Positions 42,801 to 51,191 of a DNA stretch of 64,000 bases are shown one piece after another; within the stretch, counting starts at the first letter, position 1; each line of letters starts with the position of its first letter. The DNA is from Aplectana chamaeleonis (taxonomy: Eukaryota > Nematoda > Chromadorea > Rhabditida > Cosmocercidae), in the NCBI GenBank assembly GCA_029168955.1, contig JAPDOI010000717.1:236679-300678 (forward strand). Reading direction: 5' to 3'. Made by a program: the position numbers and the translations under genes. The notes beneath the pieces are model-generated. The model did not search any database and had not been told where the DNA came from. It worked only from the letters and a program-made list of their open reading frames with translations.

Positions 42801-45402
42801 CAGATTCAATCAAGAAGAAAAGCTTCACGAAATCATTGAATTGCAAAGAAAAGGCTACATATTTTGAAAAATAATCCTCAAAAATCGCTCAGATTCCTGT
42901 AACTCCCATTTCGTGCCATCATTTTATGGGGCGCCAATCTCAGGCCCCCAAACTTGATGAATGATCTCAGAGAAGCTCAGAAATTTGCTTGAACACAAGA
43001 GGTACCTCACGAGAAAACCTAAACGGGCAGCAGCGACTGTTTATCCATACGTGTTCCATCTCTATTGTTTTGCCAGTGGAGATGCTCTGCGAGTTTCAAC
43101 AAGTTTCAACTTGCCAACTCTGCGGATTCAGTGCGATAAACGATGTGGATAAACGGTCGCTACGGCCTGTTTAGGAGGCCCCGTACCTCACAGCCTCAGG
43201 GAAGGGCTTTTGGGGAAAAATTGCTAGGTAGGAGGGAACGACAAAATTGACGATTTCCTCACACTTAAATGTATGGATCTAGGTTTTGGGAAAATCGTCG
43301 ATTTTGTCGATCCTCATACCACCCAATCTTTTCGAAAAAGCCCTTCGCTAAAGCTGGAACGTACCCCAGCCCACCACACCGGACCTAAACCATACCCGAT
43401 CGTAGTTTAAAAATTTTGGTCAGCAGGGGTAGGGTCGTAGCTCAGCCGAAAATTGGCGCAACGGCTTCGATTTTCGTTCGCTCGAAATCCGATTTTTCGA
43501 AATTTTTCCGAATTTCTTTCGTACGGAATGCTTTCGAACGAATTTCGAAATTTCCGACAAATTTCGAAAAAAGCCCGAAATTTTCGACGAATTTCGAAAA
43601 AATACGGAATTTCGGAAAAAATCTAAATTTCGATTAGTTTCGAATTTCGTTCATTCGACTTCCAAAATTTCGAAATTTTTTCGAACGGAAACTTTTCAAT
43701 TTTCGTTCGTTCGAAAATATTTCGAGCGAAAAAATTTCGATTATTGTTTGTTCGACATTTTTTTCGAAATTGTACAACTATAAAACACAGGTCCGTTTTC
43801 ACACTTCATTTTTTTCATGTTATCTGGGAGAGGTTCTGAGAATAGTTTCTGCGTGTCATTGAAAAAATGGACTGTGGTCGCAAGAAGTTGCCACCCTGCA
43901 CTCAGAATGGGGTTTAAATATAGGGGTTGTTTTTGATTTTAGTTCACCCTTTTCTCATCATAACCTACAGTGAGTGGTATTCCGAAAATTTTTGAAAACC
44001 GTCATGGTATATCTGCGTTTAGCGCCCCAAATAACCCAGTGAGCAGAGCTCGGTCTCAAAACGTTTCAATTTTGCAAATCTGAAAAAAATGGAGGCATTG
44101 GTCATTTTTGATCTACCTACGCATTGGGCCAAATCGTATTTTTTTGCGCCACACAACCTTCAATATACCGTATTTCGAAACACCGTATGAGTTCGGGGTG
44201 GACCATAGCAAATGTTGAGTCGAGTTGCGGCGGGGGTATTCTCAAGAAGCTTGAGCCTCGAGGACAGCGCACCTGGGACATGATGTCGTATACACATGTG
44301 ACGTAATGTACACCTATTAACGCGACACAATTTTTCGCGAAAATCGGAATTTTCGCTTAGCCAGTTGCTTATTGTGGCTTTTCAGAATCTCGCGAATTAC
44401 CGGATATTCCAGCAAGTAGATGTATCATATCCTGAAGTTAATCAGCCACGCGAATATGAATTTCTTTAGAAAGTGAAAATGGGATCAACGAAATTACGCT
44501 GGAAAATAGTGAAAGCCGTTTCTTAACATTCCCGGTGTTTTTTTTCTCCGAAATCCAGGAGAAAAATACAACTTTGTCGTCGAATATGCCGCAATCTACA
44601 GTATGCTTAGTAGAGATGTCTTTTTCTGTTGCCATGATTGTACTTACCAAGCACAACTTCGATGTTGAAGCCCGCCAAATCAACGTGTTTTAATTAATTG
44701 TGTGTTTATATGCTGTATAACCATGCAACGAAGTCTGGAAATCTGGTACTCGAATCTATTTGTTGTCGAGATTTTAACCCCAGAAGGATCTGATGGAATT
44801 GTGTTGCGGACAGACGTTTCTTCCTTTGCGGACAGTTTCTCACCTCTATCTTGGCTCGCGGGCATTTTCCCCCCATCCGCGGACATTTTCTCCCCCCTCT
44901 GCGGGCATTTTCTCCCCCTTCGCGGACATTTTCTCCGCACGCGACGCGCGGACATTTTCTCTCCCCCCATTCGGACATTTTCTCACGTAATCTCCCACCA
45001 CTAGGGATAAGAATCAAAAGGTCCCGGATTTGGTTCCGCACTGCCTTATACGTGAAAGACTCTCTCTGAAAAACTGCACCACTATGAGAACAAATCATTT
45101 GAGGATCGATGTCTAAAAAAGCTTCATTCGGCATTTCATCGCTCAAACTCCGCTATAACTTTTTGCCCAAAATACCATTCAATCACAGCTTGTATTGATC
45201 TACCGCATTTCGAAATAGTTCTATAGCAAAGTCAATAGGAGAAGAAACTCAACCCACCTCTCATTGCCTGACGAATCTCCTGCATCTGCTTTGAACCAAC
45301 ATTGTCGACGCCGACCAGAAAGCACTTGGGATATTCATCGAACAACTCGACAAGCTTCAGAAAATAGTTCGCCTTCCAGGTTGTTCTGTCTTCCCTAACC
45401 AT
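33243..45402 (-). CDS. rla-0: 60S acidic ribosomal protein P0
   Basis: Three exons encode 312 residues: 45402-45258, 34146-33971 and 33860-33243. Introns are 11,111 and 110 bp, all GT/AG and phase-consistent. P0 binds 23S-like rRNA in the large subunit and anchors the P1/P2 stalk that recruits elongation factors. Exon 1 carries [13 protein letters not shown] and [14 protein letters not shown], exon 2 [16 protein letters not shown], and exon 3 the P-stalk binding region, an Ala-rich hinge and the acidic tail ending [11 protein letters not shown], the eukaryotic P-protein signature. Length equals the C. elegans protein as I recall it. The apparent open frame running upstream of exon 2 is intron read-through, not the true N-terminus. 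It is the first gene of an operon with tct-1. Confidence 0.97.
33861..33936 (-). repeat. 38-bp tandem duplication copying an intron 3' splice site
   Basis: Two adjacent 38-bp units (33849-33886 and 33887-33924 by unit phase) each contain an acceptor followed by GGTGCTCCTGCT, the start of rla-0 exon 3. The functional acceptor is TGATTTTCAG at 33861. The upstream copy is TAATTTTTAG, giving exon start 33898. The shift of 38 is not a multiple of three, and use of the upstream site gives a stop after 26 codons. Confidence 0.9.
33971..34146 (-). CDS. rla-0: rla-0 exon 2
   Basis: It starts with GT completing Gly49 after acceptor TTTTTTCAG and encodes [10 protein letters not shown] to LLENRR (residue 107). 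It ends in phase 0 at AGG before donor GTAGGT. Confidence 0.95.
34785..34868 (+). repeat. GC-rich dispersed repeat, copy 1
   Basis: This copy spans about 84 bp (CATCTGAACGCTTGC...GGCTGCAGCTGATTGG...). Copies with a few mismatches occur at 36477-36555 in the same orientation and 38068-38154 inverted. Confidence 0.8.
35009..36087. mobile_element. hAT-like non-autonomous element, GACTAACGA-filled
   Basis: The left end is CAGGGATGTGCGTAAT and the right end is ATTACGCACATCCCAG. An 8-bp duplication, GTGGGAGG, flanks it at 35001-35008 and 36088-36095. Inside both ends the word ACGACTAACGA recurs, in the same orientation on both sides. The central part (about 35130-36010) has no transposase. The termini match those at 18389 and 37091. 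Confidence 0.83.
36477..36555 (+). repeat. GC-rich dispersed repeat, copy 2
   Basis: It is the second copy of the repeat described at 34785-34868. Confidence 0.78.
37091..37342. mobile_element. hAT-like MITE, TTTTTCGA-filled
   Basis: The ends are CAGGGATGTGCGAATTTTT and AAAAATTTTCGCACACCCCTG-like. They are flanked by ATTCCGAG (37083-37090) and ATTTCGAG (37343-37350), an 8-bp duplication with one mismatch. The 252-bp body is made of TTTTTCGA/TCGAAAAA words in both orientations. Confidence 0.82.
38068..38154 (-). repeat. GC-rich dispersed repeat, copy 3 (inverted)
   Basis: It is the inverted copy of the repeat at 34785-34868. Homology extends a few bases further into ATGGTCCCTC on that side. 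Confidence 0.78.
38190..38345 (-). pseudogene. LINE fragment (pre-RT segment)
   Basis: The minus strand reads [28 protein letters not shown]. This resembles the x-GPDGISP-x-(I/L)LKK segment that precedes RT motifs in LINEs. It is a short isolated scrap beside a dispersed-repeat copy. Confidence 0.6.
38585..38690 (+). repeat. GCCGTTTGCCG island with CAGG-like caps
   Basis: It runs from TAGGGGTGCGCGGTAATTCC to GTTGCCGCACACCTG with GCCGTTTGCCG words between. The ends resemble the hAT-like caps, but no target duplication is visible. It lies just 5' of the LINE. Confidence 0.6.
38700..40256 (+). mobile_element. LINE, 5'-truncated, RT largely open
   Basis: The RT frame is open to 39831 and shows motif A ([14 protein letters not shown]), motif B ([14 protein letters not shown], with PP where PQ is usual) and motif C (AFADDFKLY), then [18 protein letters not shown] at about 39829 interrupts the end, and in-frame sequence continues to about 40070 ([22 protein letters not shown]). 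The 3' end is GTGTAATAAATCAAATCAAAT. Related 3' pieces occur at 24893-25560 (-), 46388-46605 (-) and 48380-48437 (+). It lies antisense in rla-0 intron 1. The 5' limit is approximate. Confidence 0.88.
40260..42505. mobile_element. 2.2-kb element with about 270-bp terminal inverted repeats
   Basis: 40262-40533 is the inverted complement of 42223-42503 with minor differences (end sequence TGATNAACCACCGGAGGC). No transposase frame is visible between them, so it is non-autonomous. No target duplication was found. A partial copy of the left end plus about 350 bp of interior is at 48146-48790. The left end abuts the LINE tail at 40256. Confidence 0.78.
42721..42896. repeat. tandem duplication, period 89
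   Basis: Two copies, 42721-42809 and 42810-42896, start TCAAGAAGAAAAGCTTCACG and differ at about three positions. It is non-coding, inside rla-0 intron 1. Confidence 0.88.
43003..43350. mobile_element. two adjacent hairpin MITEs
   Basis: First, 43003-43190: arms share CCTAAAC(A/G)GGC and GCGACTGTTTATCC. Second, 43199-43350: arms share GAAGGGCTTTT and GACAAAATTGACGATTT, about 60 bases with mismatches. Neither has coding capacity. Confidence 0.68.
43430..43770. repeat. TTTCGAAATTT word array
   Basis: TTTCGAAA-type words recur more than twenty times with varied spacers. The word is self-complementary. It is similar in content to the interior of the hAT-like MITE at 37091 but lacks the CAGGG-TGTGCG caps. 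Confidence 0.65.
43771..44825. other. rla-0 intron 1, dispersed repeat and unclassified sequence
   Basis: Near 44014 the motif TTTAGCGCCCCAAATAACCC belongs to a family also seen near 19735, 40850, 50365 and 50530. Otherwise no feature is recognised. Confidence 0.5.
44826..44990 (-). repeat. GAGAAAATGTCCGC minisatellite-like array
   Basis: Read on the minus strand, about seven units of GAGAAAATG(T/C)CCGC are separated by G-rich spacers of variable length. Open frames crossing it are low-complexity artefacts. It lies 270 bp from rla-0 exon 1, inside intron 1. Confidence 0.8.
45258..45402 (-). CDS. rla-0: rla-0 exon 1
   Basis: It encodes residues 1-48 (MVREDRTT... to RQAMR) and the first base of Gly49, followed by donor GTGGGT. 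It does not show as a long open frame. It was found by searching the minus strand for the missing P0 N-terminus and supplies exactly the missing residues in the right phase. Confidence 0.95.
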
Positions 45403-45450
45403 CGTGGTGAATTAAGGATCGTCCGAGACGTTTTAAAGACGAACTGAAAC
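45403..45450 (-). promoter_or_regulatory. rla-0 5' UTR and likely trans-splice acceptor
   Basis: On the minus strand TTGTTGTTTCAG ends at 45444, leaving a 41-nt 5' UTR before the ATG. The site matches the nematode 3' splice consensus and is the probable spliced-leader addition site (SL1-type for a first operon gene). It could instead be a cis intron end. Confidence 0.7.
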
Positions 45451-46387
45451 AACAATCAGAAGAATACAAGGTGCTTGTAATCACAGCTAAAAGGATGAGA
45501 AGATGCATGCAGACAATCGCGAATTTAGAGAAATATGCAGTTTAACGACACAATGATTAAAAGGGTTCTTATTTAGATCTCTTGCTGGAAAGGGGTTACA
45601 CGCCCACTTTGCTGCCGCTGACCTATCACAGGAGCAGTGAAGGCTGGCATCATAGGGCGAGGGCGAGAAAATGGGCGGAGTCTCCTCCCAGCAAGAGATC
45701 TAGACACGAACCACATCTCTCTCGATCATATGAGTCCGGGAAGAGCAAGCAGCGGAGCGGAAAGTGGTTGCAGACCTTTACAATCATAAGGGAATTTCTA
45801 CATGATAAGCCCAATATGTGTTAAAGGCTATAAAACCACGATATTCTCACGGTTCCTACGCGTGCTGGTGCGGAGCGGCGATTAGAGAGAATGAGATAGC
45901 ACATGAGAGACGGAGAGATCTATTTCTATTATGAATATGAACTTGAGAAAACGAATAAGCCGTAAATTCAGAGGGAAACTGTGGTTAATGTGGCAGTAAG
46001 ATGTGACTAAGAGTTGACTGAGGGGCTGACACGATAATCGAAAGGATTTCGAGTGATAAGAGATAGTTTATGCACAAGCACGCTCATGCCGATCATTTTT
46101 GACGCAGGGCTACCGTAATCCTGCGCGTAAAATAAATAGCGCCAGCTGTTTATTTTACGCGCAGGATTACGATTTTTCAGCTGTTCATTCATTTTTCTAA
46201 CCAATGGTTTCATCGCTTTCCAGAAATTTCTAGTGCGCCGTTATGTGAGCATCTGACATGACCCTAGATTTCTCAAAATCAGATGACACATCAAAGTTAA
46301 TACTTTAAGAACTCGCGGACAAAATCCCTTAATCAAAGAGTGTTGCATTGCATGTTCTGAAGATTCGTTTTCATATCAGAGATTTGA
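45451..46387. other. upstream of rla-0, no gene recognised
   Basis: It would contain the operon promoter, but I identify no specific element. A perfect hairpin lies at 46114-46171. Confidence 0.5.
46114..46171. repeat. perfect 23-bp hairpin
   Basis: The arms at 46114-46136 and 46149-46171 are exact reverse complements (CGTAATCCTGCGCGTAAAAT...), with a 12-base loop TAGCGCCAGCTG. Confidence 0.95.
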
Positions 46388-46605
46388 TCCGATTTATTAC
46401 ACCGTAGAACCGTGTCAAAGACAACAACAGAAATAAATACCCAAACGGCGAATAAGAGACTAAAAGCACTAAAATCAGTCGAACAACAATAAATGGATCA
46501 ACTGACTATTAGGCATACACCGGCACCATGAAGCAAAGAGATCTTAAAAACATTACTCCTGGGACAACAGATAACACTCAAGTGTCTTTTTGAATTCTCT
46601 GATGA
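46388..46605 (-). mobile_element. LINE 3'-end fragment
   Basis: Read on the minus strand it ends ACGGTGTAATAAATCGGATC. Upstream it matches the last roughly 220 bp of the LINE at 38.7-40.3 kb (for example GACAACAG...TGCATGCC versus GCCTAATAGTCAGTTGATCC shared on both). It is a strongly 5'-truncated copy. Confidence 0.8.
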
Positions 46606-46739
46606 AATATAGGTTTAACACAACTGAAGCACCTTGATTTCATGATTTCCTCACTTGAGCCAAGCTGAAGTCGCGCTAATCATCAAATTGCAGCGCTTAT
46701 TTTGTCAATATATCATTACATGAGAACAGAACTTGTTTA

Positions 46740-48150
46740 GAAGCGAACAGTGCATCCAAGATCTTCCCTCGGGCAGTCCATAAAATGGCCAACAGTATTT
46801 TAGACCAGCAGCGAAGGCAAGGGCTATGGGGCAAACGGCGCTCTAATACGAAGCCGCGACGTGGCAGTGTGGAGGAAAGAGGATCACCTCTGGGCAAACC
46901 GAAGTCACCCCCTCCGCGAAAAAGGTTTTTGTCATGCAAGAGGTGCTGGCCGGCCGCGTCTCTCCTTCGGATTCTCCTGCTAAGGGCCGGCGTGGAGAGG
47001 AATCCTGGACCCACTCACAAGTATCTATGCGCCACGTGCGGCAATGATGTTAACTGGAGGAAAACAAGCGTCCAATATTTTGGATGCCAAAGGTGGGTGC
47101 ATCTTTCCTGTTCGGGTCTCAGCTCTGTGAGGCATAACTCTTCTTTTCGATGTGTTTTGTGCTCCTCACCTACCACCTCTTGTTCCTCAAACTCCAATCG
47201 CCCCCTTTCCATTGTTTATAAAAATCTCAACTCTTCCCTCACACCTCATACCCAACACTCCCACGGACGGTACTCTCGAACACCTTCAGGCCCATCTGCT
47301 CCTTAAAACTCCCATTTCGCTTTTCAACATCTACATTCCCCCTACCCTCTTTTCCCTCATCCTATAACCCTATTCCTCTCCCAAGGCAGCTTAACGATTG
47401 CTCCCTCTTATCCTCATCTTTTTTGCGGGCGATTTTAATGGTCACACCCGGCGAGGTCCGCAGAATAGTGACAGTAAGAGAGCTACGCCGCCTCCCGCTC
47501 ATGAACACGGCCGATGCTTACACTGTGGCGCAAGTAGAGAAGATTAAAGGACATGCGGAACTCTCGCTCTCGGTCCCGACGGCATTTGTCCTGCTGTATT
47601 GAAGAAGCTTCCGACTGAGATCCTCGCGCTCGTCGTTGATTTAATTAACACTCCGTTCAGCTTGTGCATTACTCCGCAAAACTGGAAGACAGCCAACGTC
47701 ATCCCGTTGCCCAAGATAGGCCAACCTCAGTCGTAAGTAAAGGGATACCGTCCCATTAGTTTCATGTCACCTTTCGCTAAGGTAGCCGAAAAGCTCATTA
47801 TGGAGAATTTAGCAGAGCACAACGAGAAACAATTGTTTCAACACGGGTTTAGAAGGCTGCATTCTACAACGAGAGCGTCGCTAGAAATCATTAGCTATGC
47901 AATCGACAGGTTCAACGCTAAGAAGCCATTGAGAACTGTAGCTGTCTCTTTGGATCTCACCAAGGCTTTCGACATGGTTAACTTAGGAATCCTGTCAAGA
48001 AACCTACTGGAGTCGTCGATAACACCGTGGCAGAAGCGCTGGATATTTATCAAAGGTCGGCGGGCAAGAGTCATGTTTCAGAACCATGTGTCCAACAGTA
48101 TTCCTATAGCAACTGGAGTCCACCGGTTTTGGTGTTTTATCGGAAAGTGA
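46740..48150 (+). mobile_element. LINE with intact 2A/PHD-like N-terminus, internally deleted
   Basis: The open frame 46785-47306 runs from a basic leader through LLRILLLRAGVERNPGP (NPGP 47001-47012) into a PHD-like finger (YLCATC...YFGCQRWVHLSC...CVLC). In this copy the first Cys of one pair is Tyr. The endonuclease is mostly deleted after about 47240; short pieces such as FNIYIP near 47325 and FAGDFNGH near 47425 remain. The RT follows (47480-48150) with NVIPLP, SFMSPFAKVAEKL and motif A (VSLDLTKAFDMV). It breaks off at motif B, where the long-TIR element copy begins at 48146. Confidence 0.87.
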
Positions 48151-48790
48151 TTACCCACCGGAAGCCGGCTGGCGCAGCGCGTGCACACTCGACCAAAATC
48201 CTATACAGGCGAAACGAGGCCTAGCTCTGCTTAATACACTACTGACGAGCCTCGGGAAGTTGAAATAATGCAATAAGTGGTATGAACACTAAATTTCACA
48301 CTTCTCTAAGGTTAACAGGCGAAACTAGTCCCAGCTCTTCCTATTGCAGAAGCACTTTACTTAAAAATCCCATTACCATTGTACTCATGTATCATTCGGC
48401 TGTCTTAAACGTCGTAATAAATCAAATCAAACATCACTAACAAGGTAGGGTTGCACACGCAAGATGGAGTTTCGAGATGCAACTTTAATATAGGGAGGAC
48501 AGTGATCCCGTATTCCATACTTTGAATCGGCTAAATGCCACAGAGATTTGCAAAAGTGGACATTTTCATAGCTTTGCCTAGAGAAAAGGGGTACACGGAT
48601 GTCAATTTCTAGGGCCTTCAAAAAAAATGTCTTGGATTGAGCTTAAAACTTGGTTCTAGGGGTTATTTTGGGTGCTGATTATGAATCTGAGGCCCACTTC
48701 AATTTTGCTGCCCAAACGCGACTTCTGACGATTTCGGGAATGCTACGATCAAATCGCCTTAAAACTTGTACATAAGGACCTTTCAGAGTG
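48146..48790 (+). mobile_element. partial copy of the 40.3-kb long-TIR element
   Basis: From ACCGGAAGCCGGCTGGCGC onward it matches 40262-40930. It is interrupted at 48370-48437 by about 65 bp ending GTAATAAATCAAATCAAAC, the 3' tip of the LINE family at 38.7 kb. Element sequence then resumes with CATCACTAACAAGG. It is truncated at the right. Confidence 0.72.
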
Positions 48791-48985
48791 GCGTCGCAGA
48801 AAAATTCGCTGTCGCGGCGACGTGGTGAGAGATGGGGGGTGCTACGCAGCGCAAACCGTGCCGCGCGACGGGAGCGAACGTCGCGCTTTCAGAGTGGGAG
48901 CGACGGCGCGAGCTGGGAGCGACGTTCTGCGAGGCAAATGGTCTCGATCATTTTTGTCGCTGTCGCTATTTGTCGCTGTAGTTTC
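48790..48985. repeat. GAGCGACG word island
   Basis: It is a GC-rich stretch with recurring GGGAGCGACG, GTCGCGGCGACG and TTTGTCGCTGTCGC words, partly self-complementary. It is not coding. Confidence 0.5.
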
Positions 48986-49529
48986 TTCATATTAGTTAGT
49001 GTTCCTTCGTTACTATCTGCCCATTAACTCTCTCTAGAATCATCTTTTTGCCTATCTCACTAGATATTTGCCATCCAGGATCATTCAGTGGGAAGCACTG
49101 ATTTGTCTTGTTATTTTGTTGTTCAGCTATCTCTTTTATGACTGAGTAGGTTGTGCTATTGTAATTGTTACTCCTAATTGTTGAATCTACGTTGTTACAA
49201 GCCAAAAAAATTGCTATCAAGAGTTTTTCAAATGAAGCATAATGAAATATCTAAAGTTCATCACCTCACATCCTCTGCAGATCGACTTATATGCCCTCCT
49301 ATCTAATAAAACTCTCAAAGAATATAAAAGGGCTGAAAAAAACCATATCCGGCTTGAACACAGGCAAACTCTCTAAAAAAAACACTTTTGGCGCTTACAT
49401 GCTGTATTTAGCCTCCATTAAAGAATTGCGCGTAAGGGGGGCGTGTCTTGTACGTGGATGCACACAACACAATTTACTCCACGGTCAATCGTTTTGTGTT
49501 TTGTCTCCATGGCATTAGGAGTAATGCTA
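48986..49529. other. no feature recognised
   Basis: AT-rich sequence with short ORFs only. None matches a known family. Confidence 0.5.
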
Positions 49530-49722
49530 ACCGGACACCCACTTGGCGCGACGTGATTACGGACCCCGCACACAATCTCTCGCCTAGTGGTATTTTTGGC
49601 ACTGGGCGAGGTAGTAATGAAGTTTTCGTCGTTGCGAAGGATTTTAGGGTTATTCTTCTCAATCTGGGGGGGTGAGGATTTTTGAATATAAGAATTGGAA
49701 ACACTCGAATTGACAAAAACAT
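49530..49722 (+). repeat. dispersed repeat, inverted mate at 59.9-60.1 kb
   Basis: ACACCCACTTGGCGCGACGTGATTACGG... to ...ACACTCGAATTGACAAAAACATTC matches the reverse complement of 59882-60082 with roughly one difference in eight. There is no coding capacity. Confidence 0.85.
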
Positions 49723-49979
49723 TCCCGTTTATATTCTTTTTTTCTTTTTCTACTGTTGTAAATTTACTGATGATTTCTCAACGAGCTGGGCGAATAGTAG
49801 CGCACTACATTAACAGATTATGAAAATAAGCCAAATGAACAATGGATTACGTTTCCCACGTAAGAAAGGAAAGAACTGCCAAAGGAAGTGCTTAGAGTGG
49901 TAAACGCATCCGCTAAAACGACTAGTATTGTTAGTATCTCTTCTGGCTCCATAGTAAATATGTGCAGTATCTCGCCCCG

Positions 49980-50620
49980 AGCTGCAGGTTCAAAAAAGTT
50001 ATGAGCATTTTTAAGCCTGGCGAAAAGGCAAGGGTTCCCATCAGGCATTTTTTTGAAGTTTCAAAAAAATTACTCGGATTTAGCTCAAAAGCTGTAGGTA
50101 GAGGTAATCTAGGGTGGGGAACACGAATCTGGAGTCTGTCTAAGTTTCGAGGTTTACCCTAGGTTGCGGTGGGTAACATGTCTTTTAGGGGGCAAAACCC
50201 ACCTTAGTATTTTGAAGATCGACAAATGGACGTTAAATTCGTATTCACCACCCCGAATAACCCCCGTATACAAATTTTGAGCAAAACCTGAAATTTTGAC
50301 CAAACTACCGTATACCCACCGTTATCTACCGTAATTTGCAAAAAATCGAAAAACGGACTCCAGATTCGTGTTTAGCACTCCAAATAACCCTCAGAGGAAC
50401 AAGTTGAGCACTATCCACCGTAGCACTCCGAAAATCTCGAAAGTGGCGTGTTTCTCTCGAAATTTTCCCGGTTGGGAAGCTTCGAACGAAATCAGCCGAA
50501 AACTTGGGAAAATCGAATAGTAAATCACAGATTCGTGATCAGCGCCCCAAAAAAACCCTGGGAGAGTTTTAAGTCAACTCTGAAACATTTTTCTAAAACG
50601 CCTCCAGAGCCCTCAATCGG
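49980..50620. repeat. cluster of GATTCGTG-CAGCGCCCC-AATAACCCC repeats
   Basis: The motif GATTCGTGTTTAGCACTCCAAATAACCC occurs in variants near 50240, 50365 and 50530, with intervening text such as ...GGGGCAAAACCCACC. Variants also lie near 19735, 20788, 40850 and 44014, and inverted near 20382, 35550, 40788 and 48660. It is a widely dispersed non-coding family. Confidence 0.6.
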
Positions 50621-51182
50621 TATAAATATACGCCCAACCGAGAATCCATACAACCGACACCCCACCGCCAAGCATCCGAATCTCCACCGCTATTCAAACG
50701 TTTTCGAAACGCGGTGCAACCGATTCTACATGAATATGGAGCAGGATTTCGCTCCTTATTAAGGCGTTATCGTACTAGTTCACTCACAATGCACTGTGAG
50801 TGGAAGAATTTATTGCCCACACGCTGCATATTCTGCTTCACTTCGTTGTGAATTTCTAGAAAATAACATCGAATTCATTTTATTAGGAGGAACAGCCACG
50901 ATCACTTTTACAACAAATAAGGCGAACGCCTCAACTATACAAGATATGTAACTTCAACAACAAGAATTTTAGCCTACTTAGTGGAATCTAGTATACTAAA
51001 TTGCAACGAAGCAATATGTGATAATTGTATTCACAGCCAGAAAAACAAAGAAAACCAAAAATCATCTTCTCACAAGCATTCAGGAAAAAAATACATTTTA
51101 GGAATTTCAGGAAACAGGAGATTTTTCATAGAACACAATGTGGAACAAAATTTTTTCCATAAAGAGAAACCAATATAAAGAT
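50621..51182. other. no feature recognised
   Basis: AT-rich sequence without protein similarity or array structure that I can identify. Confidence 0.5.
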
Positions 51183-51191
51183 ATAACTGGG

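Larger units (their letters stand above)
34147..45257 (-). other. rla-0 intron 1 (11.1 kb, transposon-filled)
   Basis: It contains three copies of a GC-rich repeat, two hAT-like elements, a LINE fragment, a larger LINE, a 2.2-kb long-TIR element, two hairpin MITEs and two short-word arrays. The stretches 34147-34780, 36100-36470 and 37350-38060 show nothing I can name, apart from a GAACGGGATGCTAAAC word repeated in both orientations at 36590-36730. Confidence 0.9.

Noticed and set aside
44826..44990. CRISPR-like spacing of repeats and spacers
   Set aside because: The repeats are too short and variable, spacers vary widely in length, and the setting is a eukaryotic intron.
44680..45146. Arg/Pro/Cys-rich ORFs across the GAGAAAATGTCCGC array
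   Set aside because: They are translations of a tandem array and appear in several frames on both strands.
48788..49027. Arg-rich ORF over the GAGCGACG island
   Set aside because: Composition reflects the repeated word; no homology.
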